Source of the DNA: Rhodovulum sp. PH10
Lineage (GTDB): Bacteria > Pseudomonadota > Alphaproteobacteria > Rhizobiales > Xanthobacteraceae
Direction of reading: 5' to 3'
Assembly (NCBI RefSeq): GCF_000293785.1
Contig: NZ_AKZI01000090.1
Coordinates: 27,628 to 91,627 of the forward strand
DNA: 64,000 bases
Made by a program: the position numbers and the translations under genes. Shown here one piece after another: positions 16,327 through 24,631 of this stretch. The notes beneath the pieces are model-generated. The model was given only the letters and a program-made list of their open reading frames with translations, was not told where the DNA came from and searched no databases. Position 1 is the first letter of the stretch, and each line of letters opens with the position of its first letter.

Positions 16327-17693
16327 CGTCCTGCGAGCACGCGGCCGAAGAAATCCGGACCGCCGACCTGCCCGCCCTTCAACGACATCTCGACGCCGTC
16401 GATCGCGGCGTCAGTGGAATGAATCCGGCACAGCGGCGCGCCGGGCACCAAGGGTCCGGCGACCGCGAGCGCCTCGACACCCATCGCGTCGACGGTGTGG
16501 CTCGACGAATCGCCGCCCGCCAGCACCGCGCGCGAGACGCCGGTTTTTGCGATCAGGCAGCGCATCACACGGCCCATTGCGTTACCGAGAATGCGCGAGC
16601 TGTCGAGCGCGGTGAGGCCACGCTTCTCGAGCGCGGCGCGGGTCGGCCCGAGCCGCGGATCGGCGGGGCCTCGCGCGGAATGCAGCACCACCCCGGTGCT
16701 CTTCGACAAGGCATCGGCGAGCATTTCGGCGGTCCGCGCCTCGATCTCCTCGCCGCCCTCCACCATCGCCACCGTGTCGGCAGCGATCACGAAGAATCCG
16801 TTCGCCTCCGCCCAGGCGATCTGAGACTCGGTGATCGGCGAGCAGCTGCCGCACACCGCGACGATCTTCTCTGCCGGACCGCGCGGGGTCGGCGGTGCAA
16901 CGATCGGCAGGACGCCGGCGTTCGTCAGATGATCGACCAGCGCATATTCGACACCCGACGAGCCGACCAGAAAGGCCGGCCCACGCGCGGCGTGCGCGGC
17001 GATCAGCGCACCGGTCGCGCGCGTGGTCGCGGCGTCGAACGTATCGAGAATCACGAGGTCGTTGTCGGCGAGCACCGCCTGCAACGCCGCGTCGGCATCG
17101 GGCGCGAGCATGCGGCGGAAATCGAAGCCGGCGATCCTTCGTTGCGGCGCCTGCTCCGCAAGATGGAGCCGCAGATCGGCCTCGCGCATCGGCGTCACCG
17201 GATGCTTGCTCATCGTCGGGTGGCGATCGATGCGGAAGATCTCGTGGGTGTCGCCGACGCTGCCGGCCGCGAACAGATTGGCGAAGACGACGAAGCGCTG
17301 ATGCCGCACCACGCCGACCACGACCAGCACTTTTCCGCCGAACACGGCTTGGCCGATCTCGGCGGCGCGGCCGATATTGCCCACCTCCGGCGCGGAGTCG
17401 AACGTGGAGCAGGTCTTGTAGTGACAGAGCGGCGCGAGCGCCCGCAGCTTCGCGAAAACCTGCGGCAGATGCGCGTCCATCCAGTCCGGCGAACGGCTGC
17501 GGCTGGTGCCGGCGACGCCGACCGCGCGCAGGTTCGGCCAGCGCGTCGCGAGGTCGTCCGGGCTCGGCGGCTCGAGAAACAGCATCGCCGGCACGCCGGC
17601 CGTCGCGAGGGCCTCGAGCGAGTCGGTCGAGCCGGTGAAGTCGTCGCCGTAGAAGCTCAGGAGCGGGCCGGAGCCGCCCGGGCGGAAAGCCAT
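16323..17693 (-). CDS. Four-carbon acid sugar kinase family protein (DUF1537)
   Basis: 456 aa. DUF1537 kinases (OtnK, DtnK, LtnK) phosphorylate four-carbon sugar acids such as D-threonate, L-threonate or D-erythronate with ATP. The N-terminal signature LSFYGDDFTGSTDSLEALA is present near residue 12, and the C-terminal nucleotide-binding domain has AVCGSCSPITESQIAWA, GVVLHSARG and VLAGGDSSSHTVDAMG. Start chosen at ATG 17693, with GAGGATCGAGA upstream; the open frame reaches 17792 but without a family match. Divergent from pdxA2, its usual pathway partner in D-threonate use, and followed by the DeoR gene with a 4-base overlap. Confidence 0.9.
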   Translation of the reverse strand: MAFRPGGSGPLLSFYGDDFTGSTDSLEALATAGVPAMLFLEPPSPDDLATRWPNLRAVGVAGTSRSRSPDWMDAHLPQVFAKLRALAPLCHYKTCSTFDSAPEVGNIGRAAEIGQAVFGGKVLVVVGVVRHQRFVVFANLFAAGSVGDTHEIFRIDRHPTMSKHPVTPMREADLRLHLAEQAPQRRIAGFDFRRMLAPDADAALQAVLADNDLVILDTFDAATTRATGALIAAHAARGPAFLVGSSGVEYALVDHLTNAGVLPIVAPPTPRGPAEKIVAVCGSCSPITESQIAWAEANGFFVIAADTVAMVEGGEEIEARTAEMLADALSKSTGVVLHSARGPADPRLGPTRAALEKRGLTALDSSRILGNAMGRVMRCLIAKTGVSRAVLAGGDSSSHTVDAMGVEALAVAGPLVPGAPLCRIHSTDAAIDGVEMSLKGGQVGGPDFFGRVLAGR

Positions 17694-17774
17694 TCTCGAT
17701 CCTCGCGGGCCGCCGGCCGACATGGGCGGCGGACTGTATCGCGGCCGCTCGACGTTTCGGATTGCGCTATCGGA

Positions 17775-17822
17775 CGACCCGGTTCGTACCATAAAACATG
17801 AGTGGTTCTAACGCAATTCATG
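17775..17822. promoter_or_regulatory. AT-rich divergent control region between kinase and pdxA2
   Basis: Within the 224-base gap between divergent genes, an AT-rich patch holds TTCGTACCATAAAACATG (17783-17800) and GGTTCTAACG (17804-17813). Read on the minus strand it gives ATGGTACGAACC, close to ATGTTACGAAACC at 11429-11441 before dctP. Candidate DeoR operator; low certainty. Confidence 0.4.
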
Positions 17823-17917
17823 TGATATCGGGGGTGACACGGACGGCGGAGGCGCGTTTCGAGCCGCGCGACCCGCCGCGCACCCTCGACACGCGAAGAC
17901 GCCAGCGAATACGTCAC

Positions 17918-18910
17918 ATGAAGACCATTGGCATGAACACCATCGGACTGACCATGGGGGATCCGGCCGGCATCGGCCCGGAGGTGATCTGCAAGGCGCT
18001 CGGCGCGCTGCCGGCCGACGAGCGCAAGGCGACCGTGGTGATCGGCGACCCGTTGTTCATGGAGCGCGCCCGCGGACTCGTCCGCGCGAATTTTTCGTTC
18101 GTGCCGTACGGAGACACCGTGCCGGAGGGCGCCGTGCCGCTGCTCGCGATCGACGCGCCGAACCGCGATGCCATCGTGCCCGGAAAGCTCTCGGCGGATG
18201 CCGGAGAGGCCGGCTGCCGCTGCGTGAAGAAGGCGGTGGAGATGGCGCTCGCCGGCGAGATCGACGTGATCTGCACCGCCTCGCTCAACAAGACCGCGGT
18301 GCGGATGGCGGGCTATGATCTCAACGGCCACGCGGGCCTGCTCGCGCTCTACACCGGCGTGAAGAAGAACTATGCCGTGCTCGCCTGCCCCCAATTCGCG
18401 GTGATCCACGTCTCCACCCACGTCTCGCTCGCGCAGGCGGTGGAGCTGTGCCGCACCGAGCGCATCCTCGAGACGATCCGCGTCGCGCAGCGCCACGTGC
18501 TCACCACCGGCGTGGCCAAGCCGCGGGTGGCGATCGCGGGCCTCAACCCGCATGCCGGCGAGGGCGGGCTCTACGGCACCGAGGACGACGACTTCGTGGC
18601 GCCGGCGGTGGCGGCCGCGCGGGCCGAGGGCATCGACGCGCACGGGCCGATCCCCGGCGACGTGGTGTTTCAGCAGGCGATCGACGGCAAATTCGAGATC
18701 GTGGTGGCGCAGTTCCACGACCAGGGGCACATCGCGGCCAAGCTGGTCGGCGGCCACGACACCGTGAACATCACCGCCGGCCTGCCGATCCTGCGCACCT
18801 CGGTCGATCACGGCACGGCGTTCGACATCGCCTGGAAGGGCGTCGCCGATCCGTCCAACATGAAGGCGGCGATCGCCATGGCCCGCCGGATGAAGCCGGT
18901 GGCCGGCTGA
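17918..18910 (+). CDS. pdxA2: PdxA2-type 4-phospho-sugar-acid dehydrogenase
   Basis: 330 aa. PdxA-family NAD-dependent dehydrogenase/decarboxylase. All three metal-binding His motifs are present: YDLNGHAGLL, QFHDQGHIAAK and VDHGTAFDIAW, with the N-terminal TMGDPAGIGPEVICKAL. PdxA of vitamin B6 synthesis oxidises 4-phosphohydroxythreonine; PdxA2 paralogues next to DUF1537 kinases oxidise 4-phospho-D-threonate or -erythronate to dihydroxyacetone phosphate and CO2. The divergent DUF1537 gene supports PdxA2. ATG 17918 (MKTIGMNTIGL) is preferred; 17933 is also possible. The open frame to 17798 runs through the operator-like region. Confidence 0.88.
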   Translation: MKTIGMNTIGLTMGDPAGIGPEVICKALGALPADERKATVVIGDPLFMERARGLVRANFSFVPYGDTVPEGAVPLLAIDAPNRDAIVPGKLSADAGEAGCRCVKKAVEMALAGEIDVICTASLNKTAVRMAGYDLNGHAGLLALYTGVKKNYAVLACPQFAVIHVSTHVSLAQAVELCRTERILETIRVAQRHVLTTGVAKPRVAIAGLNPHAGEGGLYGTEDDDFVAPAVAAARAEGIDAHGPIPGDVVFQQAIDGKFEIVVAQFHDQGHIAAKLVGGHDTVNITAGLPILRTSVDHGTAFDIAWKGVADPSNMKAAIAMARRMKPVAG

Positions 18911-19021
18911 GACTGAGGCCGCACGCGGTGGCGGCGCTACGAACAAACCGCGAATCCGCTACACTCCGTTTCGATTCGCGCGAGGCGCCAGCGCCTCCGC
19001 CGCACCGGAACGGACAACGTC

Positions 19022-20140
19022 ATGCGTCTCGTCCACACCGCCGACTGGCAGATCGGCAAGCCGTTTCTCCGCTTCGGCGACAAGGCCGAGGCGCTGCGCG
19101 CGGCGCGGCTCGACGCGATCGAGGCGATCGGCAGGCTCGCGGTCGCCGAGGGCGCGGGGCACGTGCTGGTCGCCGGCGACGTCTACGACAGCGAGACGCC
19201 GTCGAACGTCACGCTGCGCGCGCCGATCGAGCGCATGCGCGGCTTTCCGGGCGTCACCTGGCATCTGCTGCCGGGCAATCACGATCCCCATCGCCCGGCC
19301 GGCATCTGGGAGCGGTTCTCCGCGCTCGGCCCGCCCGCCAATATTCTCGTGCATCTCACCGCCGAGCCGGTCGATCTCGGGCCGGAGGCGGTGCTGCTCA
19401 CCGCCCCGCTGACCAGCAAGGCCGAGACGCGCGACCTCACCGCCCGCTTCGACGACACCGAGACGCCAGCCGGAAAAATCCGGGTCGGCCTCGCGCACGG
19501 CGCGGTCACCCGCTTCGGCGTAAAGGGCGACGAGGGCGAGGCCGGCAACCAGATCGATCCCACCCGCGCGGAGCGTGCGAACCTCGATTATCTGGCGCTC
19601 GGCGACTGGCACCGCACCTGCGAGATCGGCGCTAAGACGTGGTATTCGGGAACGCCCGAGCCCGACCGGTTCGACAGCCAGACGGTCGGCACCGCGCTTC
19701 TGGTCGACATCCCGCAGGCGGGCGCCGCGCCGACCGTGACGCCACGCACCGTCGGCACCTATCGCTGGGCGAGCGAAAGCGTCGAGATCGGCGAGGCCGA
19801 GGCATTGGCGGCGCACGAGGCGGCGCTGCGCCAAACGCACGACCCGCTGTCGCGGCTGGTGCTGAAGTTTTGCGTGCGCGGCGCGCTGTCGATGGTCGGC
19901 CGGCAAGCGCTCGCGGAGTGGCTGGAGCGACTGGAGGCCGCCGTCTTTTACCTGGCCGCCGACCTCGCGGTGCGGGTGCGGCCGGAGGCGAACGACCTCG
20001 AGGCGATCGATTTCGACGGCGTGCTGCGGCGGGTGGCGGAGACGCTGAAGGCGCGGGCCGCCGACGAGACGCTGACGCTCGACGAGCGGACGATCGCCGA
20101 GGACGCGCTGATGGCGCTCTATCTCGAGGCGACCGCATGA
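19022..20140 (+). CDS. SbcD/Mre11/YhaO-like DNA repair metallophosphoesterase
   Basis: 372 aa. Calcineurin-like nuclease subunit that would act with the next gene in processing DNA ends or hairpins. Phosphoesterase motifs: HTADWQIGKPF (1), VAGDVYDSETPS (2), LPGNHDPHRP (3), VGLAHGAVTRFG (4) and ALGDWHRTCEIG (5). In motif 1 the usual Asp-x-His reads Asp-Trp-Gln, so one metal ligand differs. A C-terminal capping region of about 130 residues follows. The gene ends 24 bases before the ATPase gene, so the two form an operon. Confidence 0.88.
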   Translation: MRLVHTADWQIGKPFLRFGDKAEALRAARLDAIEAIGRLAVAEGAGHVLVAGDVYDSETPSNVTLRAPIERMRGFPGVTWHLLPGNHDPHRPAGIWERFSALGPPANILVHLTAEPVDLGPEAVLLTAPLTSKAETRDLTARFDDTETPAGKIRVGLAHGAVTRFGVKGDEGEAGNQIDPTRAERANLDYLALGDWHRTCEIGAKTWYSGTPEPDRFDSQTVGTALLVDIPQAGAAPTVTPRTVGTYRWASESVEIGEAEALAAHEAALRQTHDPLSRLVLKFCVRGALSMVGRQALAEWLERLEAAVFYLAADLAVRVRPEANDLEAIDFDGVLRRVAETLKARAADETLTLDERTIAEDALMALYLEATA

Positions 20141-20164
20141 GGACGACACCGTGAGGACCGCGCC

Positions 20165-22897
20165 ATGATCATCACCCGCCTCGCGGTCGAGGGCGTCGGC
20201 CGGTTCCGCAGTCGCCACGTCGTGCAAGGGCTCGGGCCCGGCCTCAACCTCCTGTGCGCGCCGAACGAGGCCGGCAAGTCGACGCTGTTCCGCGCGCTGC
20301 AGGCCGCCCTGTTCGCCCGCCACGGCAGCAAGACCGAGGAGCTGCGCCGCCTCGGCTGCCTCGATGCCGAGGTGCCGGCCTCGATCGAGGTCGGGTTCCG
20401 GCGCGGCGAGGCCGAGTATCTGGTGCGCAAGTCGTTCCTGCGCGGCACGGGCGCAAAACTGTCGCGGGACGGCAGCGTGGTGGCGGAAGGCCGCGCGGCG
20501 GACGAGAAGATCTGGGAGCTGCTCGACCTCGCACCCGGCGCGTCGATCGCCGAGCCGTCCACCTTCGGCCTCTTGTGGGTGCCGCAGGCGAAGTCTTTCG
20601 ATGCGTACGAGCCGAGTCCGGAGGCCAAAGCCTTGCTCGGCCGGGTGATCGAGGCAGAGGTCGGCCAGGTGCTCGGCGGCGAGCGCGGCGAGCGGGTCTT
20701 GCGCAGCGTCTGCGAAAGGCTCGCGCGCGAGGCGACGGCGACCGGCCAGCCGAAGGCCGGCGGCCCGTGGCGCACGGCGATCGAGCGGCGCGACGCCGCG
20801 AAGGCGGAGCTCGCCGCGCTGCAAGCCACCATGGCGACCCTCGAGGCCGACCGCGCCGCGCTCGCCGGCCTTTTGCGCCAGCGCGAGGCACTGTCCGACA
20901 CGTCTGCGCTCGCGGCGATGCGGGCCGACCTCGCCACCGCGGCGGCCGAGCGCGACGCCGCCGCGCGCGCCGACCATGCCGCCCAGCAGGCCGAGACCGA
21001 GCAGGCCCAGCGCGAGCTGACCGCCGAGCGTGCCCGCAAGCGCCACGAAGAGCTGGTCGGGCTCGACCAGCGCATCGCCAGGCGCCGCGAGCAGATCGCC
21101 GCGCTCGACCGGCAACTCGCCGAGCAGACGAACGTGCTGGACGCGCAGGCCACGGTTCTGTCGACCAAAGAGCAGGCGCTCGCCAATCTCGCGGCCAAGC
21201 TCTCGGAGGCCGAGCGAGCGGCGGACCGGGCGCGCCGGCGCGAGGCGTCGGCGCGCGACGCCGAGCACGTCGAGGAACTCTCGGTGCGGCTCACGAAGGC
21301 GAGGCGCCTGCGCGACGACATCGCCCGGGTGAAGCAGGCGATCGAGCGCACGACCGTCCCGATGGAGGCGGTGAAGGCGATCGAGACGGCGCGGCGGGCG
21401 CTGGAGGCGGCGGAAGCGCGGCGCGAGGCGAAGGCGCCGCGGGTGATCGTGCGGCCCCGCCCGGCGGGTGCGGGAAAAATCCTCTGCGACGGCGCGCCGG
21501 TGACGGAGGGCCGCGAGGTCGCGGCGACGGCGCCGCTTCTCATCACGGTCGCCGATCTCGCCGAGATCGAGATAAAACCCGCCGCCTCGCCGGACGACGA
21601 CGCGGCGGTCGAGATCGCGCGCGAAAATCTCGCGAAGGCGCTGCGGACCGCGGGGGTCGCCTCGCTCGCCGAGGCGCAGGAGTGCCGCGCAAAAGCCGCC
21701 GACCTCGAGGCGGAGCGGCGCGGGCTTCTGGCCGAGCTTTCCGCCACCGCGCCAGCGGTCGGCAAGGAGGACGGCATCGCCGCGCTCGAGCGACAGCTCG
21801 CCACCGCAAAAGCCGCGCTCGACGCCCTCACCGCCGACACGGACCGTGCTCCGGACCACGCCTCCGGCGACACGCCGGGCGAGACGAAAAAAATCGCCCT
21901 GCCCGACCGCGAGACGCTGGCGCGCGAGCGGATCGCCGCCGAGGCGGCCTGCGACCTCGCCCGCCACGCGCACCGCACCGCCCAGGAGATGGTCTCGACC
22001 GCCCGCGAGCAGGTCGCCGCGACCCGGTTCATGTGCAAGGGCACAGAGGCCCAGATCGCCGAAGCGAACCGCGCGCTCAGGGACGGCCTCGTCCTTTGCC
22101 CGGACGCGGAGCGTGCCGACCGGCTGACCGCGCTCGCCGCCGCAGCCGGCGAGGCCCGCGTTTTGTTCGAGGCCGCCCGCGAAAAAGCGGCGGCGCTCCG
22201 CGCAGCGGTGCCGACGGCAGAGGTGCGCGCCGCCACCGAGGCGCGGGTGAAGCGGCTGACCGGCGCGATCGAGACCAATGAGCGCCGGCTCGGCGAGGTC
22301 GAGCGGGACATCGCGGCGCTACAGGGACGCATCGCCACCCGCGGCGGCGAAGGCTTGGGCGAGCGCGAGGCGGAGGCGGTCGACGCGCTGGCGCTCGCCG
22401 AAAGCGAGCTCGCCCGCACCGACCGGCGGGTCGCCGCGCTGAAGCTGTTGAAGACCACCATCGAGGAGAGCCGGCAGGCAGCCGCCGACCAGTTTCTCGC
22501 GCCCGTCAAGACCGCGATGCGGCCCTATCTGCACGCGCTGTTCCCCGGCGCCGACGCCGCGCTCGATCCCCGCTTCGGCATCGACGGCATCTCGCGCGGC
22601 GCTGCCGCCGCAATCGAGCCGTTCGTCTCGCTGTCGGACGGCACCCGCGAGCAGGTCGCGATCATCGTGCGGCTGGCCCTCGGCCGCCTGCTCGCCGAGC
22701 GCGGAAACCCGGTGCCGGTGGTGCTCGACGATGCGCTGGTCTTCTCCGACGACGACCGCATCGAGCGGATGTTCGACGTGCTCACCCGCGCCGCCGAGAA
22801 GCAGCAGGTGATCGTGCTGACCTGCCGCAGTCGCGCCTTTCTCACCTGCGGCGGCCGGCCGCTCTCGATCGTTCCCGAGGATCTTTCGTCCGGCTAG
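20165..22897 (+). CDS. SbcC/Rad50/YhaN-like ATPase
   Basis: 910 aa. N-terminal half of an ABC ATPase with Walker A PNEAGKSTLF (about residues 33-42), then long Ala/Glu/Arg-rich coiled coils (about 195-790), then the C-terminal half with the signature-like LSDGTREQVAIIVRLALGRL and Walker B PVVVLDDALVFSDDDRI. The layout is that of YhaN/Rad50: two ATPase halves joined by coiled coil. No CxxC zinc hook is obvious at the coil apex, as in YhaN and unlike Rad50. With the upstream phosphoesterase it should form a DNA-end-processing complex. Confidence 0.88.
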   Translation: MIITRLAVEGVGRFRSRHVVQGLGPGLNLLCAPNEAGKSTLFRALQAALFARHGSKTEELRRLGCLDAEVPASIEVGFRRGEAEYLVRKSFLRGTGAKLSRDGSVVAEGRAADEKIWELLDLAPGASIAEPSTFGLLWVPQAKSFDAYEPSPEAKALLGRVIEAEVGQVLGGERGERVLRSVCERLAREATATGQPKAGGPWRTAIERRDAAKAELAALQATMATLEADRAALAGLLRQREALSDTSALAAMRADLATAAAERDAAARADHAAQQAETEQAQRELTAERARKRHEELVGLDQRIARRREQIAALDRQLAEQTNVLDAQATVLSTKEQALANLAAKLSEAERAADRARRREASARDAEHVEELSVRLTKARRLRDDIARVKQAIERTTVPMEAVKAIETARRALEAAEARREAKAPRVIVRPRPAGAGKILCDGAPVTEGREVAATAPLLITVADLAEIEIKPAASPDDDAAVEIARENLAKALRTAGVASLAEAQECRAKAADLEAERRGLLAELSATAPAVGKEDGIAALERQLATAKAALDALTADTDRAPDHASGDTPGETKKIALPDRETLARERIAAEAACDLARHAHRTAQEMVSTAREQVAATRFMCKGTEAQIAEANRALRDGLVLCPDAERADRLTALAAAAGEARVLFEAAREKAAALRAAVPTAEVRAATEARVKRLTGAIETNERRLGEVERDIAALQGRIATRGGEGLGEREAEAVDALALAESELARTDRRVAALKLLKTTIEESRQAAADQFLAPVKTAMRPYLHALFPGADAALDPRFGIDGISRGAAAAIEPFVSLSDGTREQVAIIVRLALGRLLAERGNPVPVVLDDALVFSDDDRIERMFDVLTRAAEKQQVIVLTCRSRAFLTCGGRPLSIVPEDLSSG

Positions 22898-23005
22898 CCG
22901 GCGGCACGTCGTGCCGTCACGCAACAGTCACGGCAGTTGCATCGGCGCGCCACAGGAATCGACGACTGGTGGTAGGATCGCCGTGTCCGCTGCAACGGGC
23001 CGCGG

Positions 23006-23902
23006 ATGCCGATCCGGAAACTCCCGTCCATGCCGTCGCTGCAGGCCGTCCCCGACTTCTGGCACCCCGCCGCCGCGCGGGAGCTGCTGCGCTGGCCGCT
23101 GCCCTATCGCGGATTTGCCGACCGCTGCCTGTTGCGGGCGATCGCGCTCGCCGGCCGCGGCCGGGTGCTCGGCATCGGCGGGCTGCAAAACATCCGCGCC
23201 GGCTACGACCCGTTCATCCTGGCGCTCAACCATTCGACCCGCACCGAGGCGGTGCTGGTGCCGGCGCTCCTGATGCTGCACCGGGGCGGCCGGATGATCC
23301 ATTTCATGGCCGACTGGAATTTCAGCCTGATCCCCGGCGTCGGCTTCGTCTATCGCCGGGCGCAAATCCTCACGGTCACCGCAAAGCCCGCCAAGCCTGC
23401 GTTCCTGAACCGGCTGCGCCCGCTCTATCGCGGCCCGGTGCCGGTGCTCGACGTCGCCCGCGACTGCCTCGCCCGCGGCCGTGCGGTCGGCGTGTTTCCC
23501 GAAGGCACGGTGAACCGCGACCCGCACCGCCTGCTCGCCGGCCGGCGCAGCGCCGCCCTGCTCTCGCTCGAGACCGGCGCGCCGGTGGTGCCGGTCGGCA
23601 TCCGCTTCCCCACCGTCGTCGACCGGCAAATCCGCGACCGCGACCCGATGGAGGTTTTGATCGGCGCGCCGCTGGTGCCGCCGCGCACCACCGACCGGGT
23701 GTCGCCTGCCGCCGTCAAGGCGTGGCACGCGGTGGTGATGGGCGAAATCGCCCGGCTGTCCGGCAAGCGCTGGCCGCCGGCCGATTGTTCGCCCGACGAC
23801 TCGTTGCCCCGCGCCTCGTCGCCCGACGAGGCGAGCCCGAAACCATCCCCGTACGCTCCGTGTCCCCAGGGAGGATCCCGATGCGACTGGACGAGCGCGT
23901 GA
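23006..23902 (+). CDS. PlsC-like 1-acylglycerol-phosphate acyltransferase
   Basis: 298 aa. Lysophospholipid acyltransferase (LPLAT) fold. The catalytic HX4D motif reads HSTRTE (76-81), so the acid is Glu; motif III is VGVFPEGTVNRDPH and motif IV PVVPVGIRFP. A hydrophobic N-terminal region could anchor it to the membrane. The last 20 codons overlap the downstream acyltransferase gene by 22 bases, which suggests tight co-expression. The variant HX4E and this partner suggest an aminolipid acyltransferase (OlsA or GlsA-like) rather than the housekeeping PlsC. ATG 23006 and 23030 are both possible. Confidence 0.82.
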   Translation: MPIRKLPSMPSLQAVPDFWHPAAARELLRWPLPYRGFADRCLLRAIALAGRGRVLGIGGLQNIRAGYDPFILALNHSTRTEAVLVPALLMLHRGGRMIHFMADWNFSLIPGVGFVYRRAQILTVTAKPAKPAFLNRLRPLYRGPVPVLDVARDCLARGRAVGVFPEGTVNRDPHRLLAGRRSAALLSLETGAPVVPVGIRFPTVVDRQIRDRDPMEVLIGAPLVPPRTTDRVSPAAVKAWHAVVMGEIARLSGKRWPPADCSPDDSLPRASSPDEASPKPSPYAPCPQGGSRCDWTSA

Positions 23903-24558
23903 GCGCCGAGCGCGTGATCGACGAGGACGGCCGCCGCCGCGCCATCGCGGTGCTCGGCGCCACCTATCAGCGCGAGAAGCGCTGGGTCGCCGACCCCGAG
24001 GCCCAGTTCCCCGAAAGCGACCTCGCCCGCACCGACCTGTCGTGGTTCCTGGTCGAGGTGAAGAGCCGGCCGATGGGCGTGCGGGTGCGGCCCGCCGGCG
24101 TGGTGCGCGTGCTCTACGATCCGCCGCTCGCGGCCTACGCCTCGTACGGGCTCGCGCCGATCGATCCCTCGCTCGACATCGCGGCGATGATCGCGGCGAG
24201 CCGGATCGCCGAGATCGGCCGCTTCGCCGTGGTGCCGCGCTATCGCCGCCGGCTGATGGTCGCCGCCGCGCTGATGCGCGCCGCCGCCGCCGAGACGGTC
24301 GAGCGCGGCTACACCCACTACGTCACCGACGTGTTCGAGAACGACCCGCACAGCCCGTACGGCTTCCACACCCGCGTGATGGGTTTTTTGCCGATCGCCA
24401 CCCACGAGGTCGGCGAGCTGCACCACCAGGGCCGCCGCATCACCATGGTGCTCGACCTCAAGGCCGCCTATCAGCGCCTGCGGGCGCGCGGCAACTGGAT
24501 GTTCCGCTATCTCACCGGCCAGTGGCCGGAGGCGCTTCACCGCCGCCTGGTGGCGTGA
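23881..24558 (+). CDS. FeeM-like N-acyl amino acid synthase / GNAT acyltransferase
   Basis: 225 aa. GNAT-fold acyltransferase resembling the FeeM and autoinducer-synthase-like group, which use acyl-ACP to acylate an amino group. Visible: an N-terminal segment RAIAVLGATYQREKRWV, DLSWFLVEVKSRPMGVRVR, and the acyl-donor binding core EIGRFAVVPRYRRRLMVAAAL (R/Q-x-x-R-like P-loop of GNATs), then YTHYVTDVFENDPHSPYGFH. ATG 23881 has a strong AGGGAGGAT SD; the frame is open far upstream, but that part is the plsC shadow. The overlap with plsC makes a two-step aminolipid pathway the best guess (N-acylation then O-acylation). Confidence 0.75.
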   Translation: MRLDERVSAERVIDEDGRRRAIAVLGATYQREKRWVADPEAQFPESDLARTDLSWFLVEVKSRPMGVRVRPAGVVRVLYDPPLAAYASYGLAPIDPSLDIAAMIAASRIAEIGRFAVVPRYRRRLMVAAALMRAAAAETVERGYTHYVTDVFENDPHSPYGFHTRVMGFLPIATHEVGELHHQGRRITMVLDLKAAYQRLRARGNWMFRYLTGQWPEALHRRLVA

Positions 24559-24631
24559 TTTTTTCGCACCGACCGCCGGCGGCCCGAGCGCCGGCCGGGC
24601 CGCGCGGTGCGGCACGGCGCAGTGAAAAAAA

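Noticed and set aside
18959..21973. Very long minus-strand open frames opposite the SbcCD-like genes
   Set aside because: They are antisense shadows of two well-supported genes; long antisense frames are common at this GC content.
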